A stretch of DNA of 11,000 nt from Neocallimastix lanati (nom. inval.) (GCA_016946835.1 JACVTC010000099.1:384001-395000), one strand, 5' to 3'; shown: positions 1 to 8,938, counted from the stretch's first letter. Notes: generated by a model not told the origin, from the letters alone. Numbers and translations: made by a program.

Positions 1-12
1 AATATATTTATA

Positions 13-70
<58 letters not shown>

Positions 71-239
71 CTAGTTTTTTGTAAAACAAAACAACTAAAA
101 AGACAAAACAAAAAAGAAAAAAAAAGAACAAATTTATTGAAAAATGAAAAAAAAGAAAATAAAAATAAATAAAAAAAATATATATAAATAAAAAAAAATA
201 ATAATAAGAGAGATAAAATAAAATATTATTAAAAAGAAA
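1..239 (+). promoter_or_regulatory. Upstream region and leader of the gene-1 pseudogene
   Basis: A run of 48 T (23-70) is followed by an A/C/G-only purine-dominated stretch (about 82-130) and then A/T sequence up to the ATG at 240. A pyrimidine tract followed by a purine-rich leader is also the arrangement ahead of the other two genes in part, so this is plausibly promoter plus 5' untranslated leader. An in-frame TAA at 219-221 bounds the reading frame. No defined transcription-factor site can be named. Confidence 0.3.
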
Positions 240-242
240 ATG

Positions 243-266
243 GACCATTATATTGACCATTATATT
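243..266 (+). repeat. 12-bp tandem duplication in the gene-1 N-terminus
   Basis: GACCATTATATT occurs twice in direct succession (243-254, 255-266), encoding DHYI twice immediately after the initiator Met. It is a small in-frame slippage duplication. Confidence 0.9.
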
Positions 267-1041
267 GATTCATTTGTGTCGGATATAGATAGAAAGGATT
301 ATTCAGAAACAGAAGAATTAATATGGAGTAATAATGAAAATAATAAATGGGATATTTTAAATGAAATGTATATTAGATCAGTACTTTCTATTGATCGTTT
401 TCAAATTATAATGAAATATAATATTTTCAAATTATATAAATATATCTTCACTTCTAATTAAAAACTTGTTTAATGATAATAATAATGGTTTACTTAATAC
501 TATTTTTGATCATATAAAAATATATATGATAATGAATTTATTAAAATGTTATTATTTTATTATAGAGATAAAGTAGGGATTTCTACATAGGATTTAAATC
601 AATGTATTTCACATGAGAAATATAAAATTTTAACCTATGATTCATATTCTCAACGAGGAGATGGAAAATATTTATTTATTGAATGTAACAGGAAAAAAGA
701 AATAAATAGAGTCAAAGTTGAATTTTTAGTTGAACATGGTGTAAATATTAATAAAGAAAATTCTATAGGTGAAAATTCATTATTTAAAGCATGTAGAAGT
801 GGAAATGAAGCCATAGTAAAATATTTAGTTGAACATGGAGCAAATATAAATAAAAAAGATGATTGTAGTAAAACTCCATTATTTATATCATGTGAAAAAC
901 GGAAGTGTAGACATAGTAAAATATTTAGTTGAAAATGGAGTAGATGTAAATACAGATACTATTTTTGGTGAAACACCGTTATTTTATACATGTAGAGGTA
1001 GAAATGTTGCCACAGTGAAATATTTAATTGAACATGGAGCA

Positions 1042-1239
1042 GATGTGAATAAAGAAAATAATTTTGGTAAAACACCTCTATTTATTTCATGTGAAAAAAG
1101 AAATGAAGCCATAGTAAAATATTTAGTGGAGCATGGATCAGATGTGAATAAAGAAAATAATTTTGGTAAAACACCTCTATTTATTTCATGTGAAAAAAGA
1201 AATGAAGCCATAGTAAAATATTTAGTGGAACATGGAGCA
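1042..1239 (+). repeat. Near-identical tandem 99-bp ankyrin repeat units
   Basis: Bases 1042-1140 and 1141-1239 are two consecutive 99-bp units (33 codons each, one ankyrin repeat) that differ at only two positions, near the end of the unit (GAG/GAA and TCA/GCA). They encode DVNKENNFGKTPLFIS-type repeats. A shorter block starting AAATGAAGCCATAG is also shared with 804-830. This is recent unit-by-unit duplication at the DNA level, unlike the well-diverged repeats of gene 2. Confidence 0.9.
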
Positions 1240-1504
1240 GATGTGAAAAAGGAAAATAATGAAGGTAAAACACCATTATTTTATGCACGTGGAAGAGGAA
1301 ATGAAGCTATAATAAAATATTTAGTTGAATATGGAGTAGATGTAAATAAAAAAACGAAAAAAAATTAAAATGAAATAATGATATTTAATACTTATAGAAT
1401 TTGAAATGAAACCATAATAAAATGTTTTAACTGTACCAATAATATATAAAGATAATGATTGTGGAAATGTCCTATTATTAATTTCAAGTGAAGAAATTTT
1501 TTAA

Positions 1505-1729
1505 ATAATATTATTTAAATAATAATAAATTAAATAAAATAAATGTATTGATATATATTATATTTTACAGTCATATAAATATTTAAAAATACTATTTATA
1601 TATTTCAAATTATTAATATAATTAATACCAAAAAAATTAAATATTTTTTATCTTATTTTATTATTATTATTTTATTTAATTAAATTAAAAATTTATAGTA
1701 TACTATTTATTTATTATTATTATTATTAT

Positions 1730-1768
<39 letters not shown>

Positions 1769-3024
1769 TTTGATTATTTTTTGTTTTTCGTTTTGTTTTA
1801 TATAATAAATATAAATTTAAGTATTTAACTAATAATTTTTTTTTTTTTATATTTATTTTTATATTTTATATTTTTAATTAATGAATATTTAAATTATTAA
1901 TAATTACAAGTGTTAACTGTTAATATAATGAAATTAAAAGAAAAAAAATTTTTTTTATGTTTTTTTTTTGTAATAAATATCCAAATTAAGATTAATTTTC
2001 ATTTTATTGTTTAATATCATGTAAATTTATTTAGATTCATTATTTCATTTTTGTTATCTGTGAGATATTTCCATTAATTGATCCATTTAAAAATAAAAAA
2101 ATGATAATAATAATAATAAAAATAAATGAATTACATTATTACTGTGTAATTATAATGAAAAAAAAAAATTTTTTTTTTTATTTTAATTATTATTTTTATA
2201 ATGTATTATTAAATGAATAATAAAATCTTAATTATATATGTTAATAATTTAAAAAAAAAAAAAAAAAAAAAAAAGGATACAAAATTTATTAAAATAATAA
2301 TATAAATAATAAAATAAATAAGAAAGAACAAGAAAAAAAAAAATTTTTTTTTTTTTCTAAAATGATTATCAAATAAATAAGAAATAGTTGACTTTTTATT
2401 TTTACTTTATATACAATTATAGAGCATAAATTATTATATTTTTTCTTTTAGTGAAAAATGTATATGTATATTAATATATACATAAAATAAATTATCTTTA
2501 TAAATATAAAAGTAATGAACGTATGTATAAATAAATAAAATAACTAAATAAAATATTGTATATTTAAATAATAAATCTCCATTTTAATTATCTTAATGAT
2601 TATATAAATGATGGTGGTGTATCCTATTGTAATAATAATTTTAATTATTAAAATTTTTTCTTTTTCTTTTTTCTTATATAAATACCAATATTAAAATAAT
2701 CTTTTTTTATAATATTACAATTATATAATATTTTTTATTTTATTTTATTTTTTAATTATAATAAATTAATATGTAAATCGTAAATATAAAATAAATTATA
2801 ATTAATGTTAATTTTTTTTTATATTAATTATATTAAAAAAATTTAAATCATTTTATGGTATGTCAACTTTATTATTAAATATAATTTAATGTTTTTTTAT
2901 TTTTCTATTTTTTTATTTTTTTATTGAAATTAAAAAAAAAAAAAAAAAAAAAAAAGTTTAAATGATATATAATTTAAATACTTCGAAAAGACTTTAAATT
3001 TTCTTTTTCTACTATTTTATTTTA
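1505..3024. other. Gene-free A/T-rich spacer
   Basis: No coding sequence could be supported on either strand. It holds a TTA microsatellite running into 36 T (1707-1767), 24-A runs at 2251-2274 and 2932-2955, and A-run/T-run palindromes at 1941-1956, 2158-2179 and 2333-2356. Slightly more complex patches (about 1985-2085, and 2575-2630 with a GGTGGTG motif) show no conserved coding or RNA signature. The first part presumably contains the 3' end of the gene-1 transcript, if it is transcribed. Confidence 0.7.
2158..2179. repeat. A11-T11 perfect palindrome
   Basis: Eleven A are followed directly by eleven T. Similar junctions lie at 1941-1956 (A8-T8) and 2333-2356 (A11-T13). Each could form a hairpin or an intrinsically bent, nucleosome-excluding segment. 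Biological role unknown. Confidence 0.7.
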
Positions 3025-3290
3025 TGAATAATAAATAAATAATAAATAATAATCAATAATTAATAATTAGTAAATAATTAAATAATAAATAATTGAATAA
3101 TAAATAATTAATAAATGATAAATTATAAATAATAATTATTAGATAATAATAAATTTTAGATATATAATAAATAATTGAATAATAAATAATAAATAATTGA
3201 ATAATAAATAATTGAATAATAAATAATAAATAATGAATAATAAATAATAAATAATAATAATTATAATAATTTATAATAATAAAAGTTTTA
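3025..3290. repeat. Degenerate AATAATA / ATTGAATAATAAA satellite-like block
   Basis: The stretch is built from irregular AATAATA and AAATAATT words. A longer word, AATTGAATAATAAAT or a one-base variant, recurs at 3091, 3173, 3195 and 3210. Stop codons fill all frames, so it is non-coding. The word reappears in degraded form inside the second spacer's minisatellite (about 7350 and 7632), suggesting the two blocks are related. Confidence 0.7.
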
Positions 3291-3675
3291 TCATAAGTAT
3301 TTTAGTATTTTACAAAAAAAAAAAAAAAAAAATTAATTAAAGTTCTACTCCATAAAATTATAATTATTATTATTATAGAGTACTTATTAATTATTTTATA
3401 TAAAACAATTATAAAAAAAAAAAAAAAAAAATTTTTTTAAAAATTTTTAAATATTTTTATTCTTTGATATATTACAATTTTATTAACAGAAATTTTAACA
3501 CTTTTTATTTTTCTTCATAACAAAACTATTTTATTAATAGAACTTTTAACTTTTTTTTATTTCTTTTATATAAAGTTTATTACTTTTATCAATAAAATAT
3601 GTAAAAATAATTTTATAAAATATGTCTTCTAAGATATAATATAAAAAAATATATATATATATTTATATATTTTAC
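3291..3675. other. A/T-rich spacer with A-runs and AT dinucleotides
   Basis: Nineteen-A runs lie at 3314-3332 and 3413-3431, the latter running into T7. A short AT-dinucleotide stretch is at about 3646-3672. The words AACTTTTAAC and ATTTTAACAC recur near 3480-3550. No gene, RNA or mobile-element signature is visible. Confidence 0.6.
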
Positions 3676-4015
3676 TAAATATATTTAGAAAGGAAAAAAG
3701 ACCGATAAAAAATAAAAAAAAAAAAAAAAAAAGAAAAAACAATTCTTTTTATATAAGAAAGAAAAAAGTCAGGAAAAGAAACTCTTGAGAGGAAAACAAT
3801 ATATATATATAAATCTATATAACTTTTTATTTTATAATATTTTAATATGAACAATTTACAATTATAATTGAAAAAGAGTAAAAATAATATATATAGATAT
3901 ATTTTGTAACAACAAAAAATAAATTTCAATTTAATTTCCAAAAAAAAAAAAAAAAATTCTATAAAAAAAAATATATATAATATTACTAATATTGAAAAAA
4001 AAAAGAAACAAGTAA
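3676..4015 (+). promoter_or_regulatory. Probable promoter and 5' leader of the 895-residue ankyrin gene
   Basis: The plus strand becomes purine-rich with scattered G and C (3685-3800, for example the AGGAAAAG and TTGAGAGG words), then A-rich, ending AGAAACAAGTAA directly before the ATG. A TATATATATA stretch lies at 3800-3810. An in-frame TAA (4013-4015) abuts the start codon. Location and composition suggest leader and promoter sequence; no exact transcription start can be fixed. Confidence 0.35.
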
Positions 4016-6703
4016 ATGAATGAGATAAAAAAGTTAATTGAAGAAAATAATATTAATGAGTTAAAGTCTTATACTTTATTTAATAATATCAAATTAAATA
4101 AAGTATGTAATAGAAGTCAAAGGCATTCTACTTCCTTTTATAATAGTAACGACAATATTTTTGATATCACCAATCCTACCAATAACCTCAATAATATTAC
4201 CAATAATACCAACAACAACAATAATAATAGTAGTAGTAGTAGTAATATAGATAATGAAAATACCCAACCAACTTTTGATGCCTTACTATATGCTATAGAG
4301 AATAAAGCGAATCTTGATATTATTGATTATATTATTAGTGACTATGGAAATGATGTAAACTATGAGTTAAACTTCACCCAAATACCATTATATAAAGCCA
4401 TAGAATTAGAATATTTTTCAATATCTAATTTTTTACTTCAAAAAAATGCCAATATTAACTACGTTAGTCAAAATGGATTAAATCTTTTAATACACCTCTT
4501 TTGCAGTGGTCAATTGAATATGAAAATATTGAATTATGTTATGAAGCATGGTATCAATATTAATTTTGAGGATGAACATGGTAAACAATTTTTAGAGTAT
4601 ATTATTATTAATAAAAATGAAAAGTATTTGCGACCGGTCATTAGAAATTATATATATGATGTACCGTTCATAATAAAAATGATTACGCTAGCCAAGCATC
4701 GAATACCCCTTGCTAAACTTCAATTAAAATGTATGTTACGGTATGAGAAGGATAAGTTACATATTACGAAAGAAATGTTTCTATCCGCTATCTCAAGTGG
4801 GAAGTTGGATACGGTACGACAGTTATGGCAAATTCATAATCCATTAGAATATCAAAATTATACATTAGAAAATGATTGTGAATTATTAATTTGTGCGGCA
4901 AAAAATAATCAATTAGGTATTGTGGAATTTTTATTAGAGAATGGGGTTGATGTAAATGAAAGAGAAAAACATGGAATGACGGCATTAATTGTGGCCTCCA
5001 TTATAGGGAATGCAGAGATGGTAAACTGTCTTTTACGACATGGTATCGAAATTAATGCTCAGGAGCGCTATGGATGGTCAGCATTAATGTATGCCTGTCA
5101 AGATGGGAATGAAGAAGTAGTAAAATGTCTGGTTGAAAATGGTATAAATATACATCAGAAGGATATTGAAGGTTGGAATGCCCTTATGATTGCTTCCAAA
5201 AATGGTCATGAAAACATAGTTCATTATTTAATTAGATGTGGTGCCAATATTAATAGCCGAAATAAGAATCATGTAAATTCTTTGATGACTGCCTGTGAAA
5301 ATGGACATAAGGAGGTAGTGGAATGTTTAATAGGGCATCATATTAATATTAACGAAAAAGATAAGTATGGAGAAACGGCGTTGATGGAAGCCTGTGAACA
5401 CGGTTATTTAGAGATTGTTCAATATTTATTAGAAAAGAAAGCAAAAGTTAATGATAAAGATAAGCATGGATGGAATTCATTGATGAATGCTTCCCAAAAT
5501 GGACATGTCGAGGTGGTTGAATGTTTAATTGAAAAAGGAGCCAATATTCATAAAAAGGATCGTAATGGTTGGACACCACTTATTGTAGCCAGTAAATATG
5601 GTTATGAAGAGGTGATTCAACTTTTAATTGCGCGTGGGGCGGATGTTAATGCGAAAAATAATGATGGGTGTACCCCATTGATCATGGCCGCTCGTCATGG
5701 ACATGCTAATATTATAAAATATTTAGTTCAACATGGAGCTAAAATAGATAGTCGAAGCTGGGTTGGTACCACGGCTTTAATGATAGCATGTGAATATGGT
5801 CATTTAGAAGCAGTGAAATGTCTTATTCAACAGGGAGCAAACCTTCATATTCGAAATGATTTTAACTATACTGCCTTAATGATTGCCACCCAAAATAGTC
5901 AAGTAAGTATTGTAAAATATTTAACAGAAATTGAAGAAAAAAAATCGAATCATGGTGGTAAACCAAGTTTATCCACCTTAATGATAGCCGCTCAACATGG
6001 AAATGAAGAAATAGTGGAATATGTAATACAACATGGCCTTGATATTAATTTAAAAAGTTGTAAAGGATGGACTCCATTAATGGTGGCCTCACAATACGGT
6101 AATTTAAGTGTCATTAAAAAATTGGTGGAATATGGTGCCAATCTAGCAACCCAATGTCGTTTAGGACGAACAGCGCTTATCTATTCCATTAAAAATAATC
6201 ATGTAGAAGTAGCGAAATATATTGTGGAGCATAATGCTCCTCTCAATGAGAAGGATTCCAATGGATGGACTCCGTTAATGTATGCGACCTCCAACAGTAA
6301 CTTAGAATTAATGCAATTTTTAATTGATCATGGAGCGAAAGTGAATGATGATGATTCTTCAGTTGAAAACAGAGAGTCTTCACCATTGATTATAGCCTCA
6401 GAAAAGGGAGATATTGAAGCCGTTTTACTTTTATTAGAAAATGGTGTTAATATTAATCAAGCCGATAAGAATGGTGTGACTGCTCTAATGATGGCCTCCC
6501 GTTATGGTCATTTTGATGTAGTAAAATATCTTATAGAACATCAAGCCATCATTAATAAAGAAAATAACTATGGATATACTGCTCTTATTTTTGCTAATCA
6601 AAACAAACATAAAAATATAGTAGATTATTTAATTAAGAAGGGAGCGAATACCATTAAATGGAATACCTATATAAAGATTTGTTGTAAAGCACTTATAAGT
6701 TAA
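4016..6703 (+). CDS. Large ankyrin-repeat protein, 895 residues (gene 2)
   Basis: An intact frame from ATG to TAA. The start is secure: an in-frame TAA immediately precedes it, and residues 1-29 (MNEIKKLIEENNINELKSYT...) align with the start of gene 3. Residues 30-84 are an Asn/Ser/Thr-rich insertion. Residues 85-284 form a helical region with about four divergent ankyrin-like units (PLYKAI..., NINYVSQNGLNLLIHL, GININFEDEHGKQFLEYI). Residues 285-883 hold 18 consecutive repeats of about 33 residues, with TALM-A-GH-E-VK-L--GA-IN cores, followed by a 12-residue C-terminal cap (KICCKALIS end). Repeat 11 (615-649) is degenerate with a charged insert, and repeat 15 (748-785) carries a DDDSSVEN extension. 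No signal peptide, membrane segment or catalytic domain is visible, so an intracellular protein-binding scaffold is inferred; the partner is unknown. The repeats are diverged from one another, indicating an old array under selection. Confidence 0.93.
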   Translation: MNEIKKLIEENNINELKSYTLFNNIKLNKVCNRSQRHSTSFYNSNDNIFDITNPTNNLNNITNNTNNNNNNSSSSSNIDNENTQPTFDALLYAIENKANLDIIDYIISDYGNDVNYELNFTQIPLYKAIELEYFSISNFLLQKNANINYVSQNGLNLLIHLFCSGQLNMKILNYVMKHGININFEDEHGKQFLEYIIINKNEKYLRPVIRNYIYDVPFIIKMITLAKHRIPLAKLQLKCMLRYEKDKLHITKEMFLSAISSGKLDTVRQLWQIHNPLEYQNYTLENDCELLICAAKNNQLGIVEFLLENGVDVNEREKHGMTALIVASIIGNAEMVNCLLRHGIEINAQERYGWSALMYACQDGNEEVVKCLVENGINIHQKDIEGWNALMIASKNGHENIVHYLIRCGANINSRNKNHVNSLMTACENGHKEVVECLIGHHININEKDKYGETALMEACEHGYLEIVQYLLEKKAKVNDKDKHGWNSLMNASQNGHVEVVECLIEKGANIHKKDRNGWTPLIVASKYGYEEVIQLLIARGADVNAKNNDGCTPLIMAARHGHANIIKYLVQHGAKIDSRSWVGTTALMIACEYGHLEAVKCLIQQGANLHIRNDFNYTALMIATQNSQVSIVKYLTEIEEKKSNHGGKPSLSTLMIAAQHGNEEIVEYVIQHGLDINLKSCKGWTPLMVASQYGNLSVIKKLVEYGANLATQCRLGRTALIYSIKNNHVEVAKYIVEHNAPLNEKDSNGWTPLMYATSNSNLELMQFLIDHGAKVNDDDSSVENRESSPLIIASEKGDIEAVLLLLENGVNINQADKNGVTALMMASRYGHFDVVKYLIEHQAIINKENNYGYTALIFANQNKHKNIVDYLIKKGANTIKWNTYIKICCKALIS
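4109..4261 (+). repeat. Asn/Ser-rich low-complexity insertion in gene 2
   Basis: Residues 32-82 contain runs of Asn followed by five Ser, encoded by AAC, AAT and then AGT trinucleotide repeats (about 4208-4246). Gene 3 lacks the segment: its sequence goes straight from the FNNI motif to the helix equivalent to FDALLYAI. It is probably a disordered linker that grew by trinucleotide slippage. Confidence 0.85.
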
Positions 6704-6723
6704 AAAAAAAAAAAAAAAAAAAA
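6702..6723 (+). repeat. A22 tract fused to the gene-2 stop codon
   Basis: The last two A of the TAA stop begin an uninterrupted run of 22 A. Similar A-runs occur throughout the spacers, so this may be ordinary homopolymer growth. Its exact position at the end of the coding sequence is notable. Confidence 0.8.
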
Positions 6724-7338
6724 TAAAAATAACTCCTAATATTTTTTGAATTATCATATTTTAACCCATAGTAAATTATTATCATTAGTTTTAGAAAAAA
6801 TCCATCTTTTTTTATCATTAAAAAAAAAAATAAATAAATTAATAAATAATTTTTTGTTATTATACATAGATACTATTATTAAATTTTTTTTTTAAAAAAA
6901 AAAAATAAAAATAAAAGAAGATTTTTATACTATTCTAATTCTATTCTATCCCTTTTTTTTTTTTTATATATATATATATTTTTTTTATATTTTGTTATAT
7001 AATTATAACGTTATTAAATTATTTTTGTTTAATTATTTATTATTTTTTTTTTTAGTTCTTTATTAATTTGCTTTTTCTTTTTTATCTTTTTTATTTTTAA
7101 TCTTGTTTGTTTTATTAAATATTTAAGATAGAAATAAATTAAATAGATAATATAGATAAATAAATAGATAGATAAATAGATATTATTATATCTTAATAAT
7201 AATTAAAAAATTTATGTGTAAATAATAAGAAAAAAATATATAAATATATATATATGAAGTAAACAGGAGAGAAAATAAAAAAAAATACAAAATAAAGAAT
7301 TAATTATAAATCATAATGAAATTATAAAATTTATATTT
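6724..7338. other. A/T-rich spacer downstream of gene 2
   Basis: The first 100 bases (AACTCCTAAT, TTTAACCCATAG) are more complex and probably form the 3' untranslated region. AATAAA-type words near 6830 are too common here to fix a polyadenylation site. A T10-A12 palindrome is at 6884-6905 and a GATAAATA-type simple repeat at about 7126-7180. No gene is visible. Confidence 0.6.
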
Positions 7339-7870
7339 AAATAATAAATAATTGAGATAATAAATAATAAATAATAAATAATAAAAAGAGTATTTATTAA
7401 TAAATAATAAATAATAAATAATAAAAAGAGTATTTATTAATAAATAATAAATAATAAAAAGAGTATTTATTAATAAATAATAAATAATAAAAAGAGTATT
7501 TATTAATAAATAATAAATAATAAATAATAAAAAGAGTATTTATTAATAAATAATAAATAATAAATAATAAAAAGAGTATTTATTAATAAATAATAAATAA
7601 TAAATAATAAAAAGAGTATTTATTAATAAAGAATTGAATAATAAAAAAAAAAAGAATATTTATTAATAAATAATAAATAATAAATAATAAAAAGAGTATT
7701 TATTAATAAATAATAAATAATAAATAATAAAAAGAGTATTTATTAATAAATAATAAATAATAAATAATAAAAAAGAGTATTTATTAATAAATAATAAATA
7801 ATAAAAAGAGTATTTATTAATAAATAATAAATAATAAATAATAAAAAGAGTATTTATTAAATAAATAATA
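7339..7870. repeat. 13-copy minisatellite with 40/33-bp units and a nested 7-bp repeat
   Basis: The core GAGTATTTATTA recurs 13 times, with its first base at 7388, 7428, 7461, 7494, 7534, 7574, 7614, 7654 (variant GAATATT), 7694, 7734, 7775, 7808 and 7848. Spacing is 40 bp eight times, 33 bp three times and 41 bp once. A 40-bp unit is the 12-bp core plus three ATAAATA heptamers plus ATAAAAA; a 33-bp unit has one heptamer fewer. Each standard core carries the perfect palindrome TATTTATTAATAAATA. The copy at 7654 is the most diverged. Stops occur in every frame, so the array is non-coding. It is not a CRISPR array, as there are no unique spacers. Confidence 0.95.
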
Positions 7871-8350
7871 AATTATAAATACAATATAAATAATAATTAA
7901 AATTTTTACTTATTTTGTTAAAAAACAACAACAAAAAAAAGAAGAATCCACATTTTTTCTTTTATGGGAAAAATTATTTTGAAATTATAATAAAATAATA
8001 AAGATATTAAATTAAACGTAAATATATTAATTATATATACTTCAAAAAAATATATAAAAAATATATATAAATATATAAAAATATATAATAAATCAATGAA
8101 TATCAATTTATTTTTTATTTTTTATTTATTTTTTTGAAGTATATAACGATAAAATAATATAAAATGAATTATTTAAATGTCAAAAGACAACTTCATATTT
8201 TAAATAATAGATTCAATTTATCTTTAAATCCTTTTTTTTTTATAAGTTATAAATAATATGATTGACCATTACTGACTTAACTTTTATTATACCTTTATAT
8301 TCCTATATATTTTATTTTTATCAAAAAGAAAAAAAAAAAGATTTAAAATA
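7871..8350. other. A/T-rich spacer, no gene seen
   Basis: It is mostly AT and A-run sequence. Patches of higher complexity (about 7920-7970, and 8160-8310 including ATTGACCATTACTGACTTAAC) carry no recognisable coding or RNA signature. The minus-strand frame through 7918-8106 translates to Phe/Ile/Tyr-rich low complexity, as expected from A/T noise. Confidence 0.55.
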
Positions 8351-8394
8351 TTTATTTATTTATTTATTTATTTATTTATTATTTATTTATTTTA
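8351..8394. repeat. TTTA tetranucleotide microsatellite
   Basis: About ten TTTA units with one interruption. Simple-sequence DNA in the spacer. Confidence 0.9.
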
Positions 8395-8751
8395 TTTTTT
8401 TCTTCTTATAATAAAATCTCAATATTTTTTTTAATTTTGTATAAAAAAGGCAATTTTTTTTAAAAATATTGTACAAATTAAATTAAAATGTACAAATTAA
8501 ACTTCATTTTTTACTTTTTATGTTCATAATTTGTAATATAAAAAAAAATAATTATATATAATTTATATAAAATTAATATTTATTAAATAAAATAATTAAA
8601 AACTATAATATATCTAAAATAGTATTATAATATATTTATAGGTATTCAAAATTTTTATTTTATATTTATATTATATTATATTTAATATATGACATAAATA
8701 TATAAAAATATTCAGGGCTTATAAAATTTTATTTATTTAATTATTAATCAA
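8395..8751. other. A/T-rich spacer, no gene seen
   Basis: It contains the 13-bp word TGTACAAATTAAA twice (8470-8482 and 8489-8501) and AT-rich short words. A single CAGGG near 8714 is the only GC patch. No coding evidence. Confidence 0.5.
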
Positions 8752-8825
8752 TTATTTATTTATTTATTTATTATTTTTTTATTTATTTATTTATTTATAT
8801 ATTTATTCATTTATTTTAAATAGGT

Positions 8826-8857
<32 letters not shown>
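8752..8857. repeat. Imperfect TTTA microsatellite followed by poly-T
   Basis: TTTA-based repeats (8752-8817) are followed by T13-C-T19 (8825-8857). Non-coding simple sequence. Confidence 0.85.
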
Positions 8858-8858
<1 letters not shown>

Positions 8859-8882
8859 TTCATTATTATTTAATTAATTGAT

Positions 8883-8938
8883 ATCATATTTGATATAATA
8901 TTTAATATATAATATTTGATATAATATTTGATATAATA
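8883..8938. repeat. Short tandem ATATTTGATATA-type repeat
   Basis: The word ATTTGATATAAT and a variant with AATATAT in place of GATATAAT recur about four times over 56 bases. This is imperfect simple tandem sequence. Confidence 0.6.

Larger units (their letters stand above)
240..1504 (+). pseudogene. Decayed ankyrin-repeat protein gene (gene 1)
   Basis: The ATG at 240 opens a frame with an N-terminus beginning MDHYIDHYIDSF that stops at 459-461. The protein continues recognisably in other frames. Coding sense moves to the +1 frame near 430-442 (LLIKNLFNDNNNGLL), returns to the first frame near 526 (DNEFIKMLLFYYRDK), meets an in-frame TAG at 588-590, and shifts again in an A5 run near 894-901. 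An open stretch then runs to the stop at 1366-1368. Beyond it, remnants such as GNETIIKC (1402-1425) and DCGNVLLLISSEE (1457-1495) show the repeat array once reached about 1504. Roughly seven ankyrin repeats with cores such as KYLVEHGADVNKEN and KTPLFISCE are legible, plus one or two ruined ones. An intact protein would be an intracellular protein-binding ankyrin scaffold. Three frame changes plus a stop argue for a pseudogene. Homopolymer sequencing errors could explain some shifts but not the TAG or the ruined 3' end. Confidence 0.8.

Noticed and set aside
430-600. Introns explaining the frame changes in gene 1
   Set aside because: The sequence between the breaks still reads as protein in one frame or another, and the GT...AG pair around the TAG stop would give an intron of only about 18 bases.
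984-1211. Minus-strand open frame of 75 codons
   Set aside because: It is the antisense shadow of the near-identical ankyrin units and simply mirrors their duplication.
3675-3941. Minus-strand open frame of 88 codons rich in Phe, Ile, Tyr and Leu
   Set aside because: The apparent hydrophobic protein is what A-rich leader DNA gives when read backwards; long Phe runs come from A-runs.
1505-4015. tRNA, other structured RNA or transposon remnant in the spacer
   Set aside because: No GC-richer cloverleaf-like segment, terminal inverted repeat or transposase fragment could be found by eye.
4020-4028. Second ATG overlapping the gene-2 start
   Set aside because: It is out of frame and meets TAA after one codon.
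4103-4256. Intron in gene 2 starting at GTATGT
   Set aside because: None of the AG acceptors tested within or just after the segment (in AGG, AGT or ATA-GAT contexts) keeps the downstream frame, whereas the unspliced frame stays open and C-containing codons look coding. RNA evidence could overturn this.
4788-4985. Minus-strand open frame of 65 codons
   Set aside because: It lies wholly antisense to the intact 895-residue gene and has no motif of its own.
7339-7870. CRISPR-like array
   Set aside because: The intervals between cores are themselves heptamer repeats, not unique spacers, and the DNA is eukaryotic.
7918-8106. Minus-strand Ile/Tyr/Phe-rich open frame
   Set aside because: Low-complexity translation of A/T spacer with no conserved motif.
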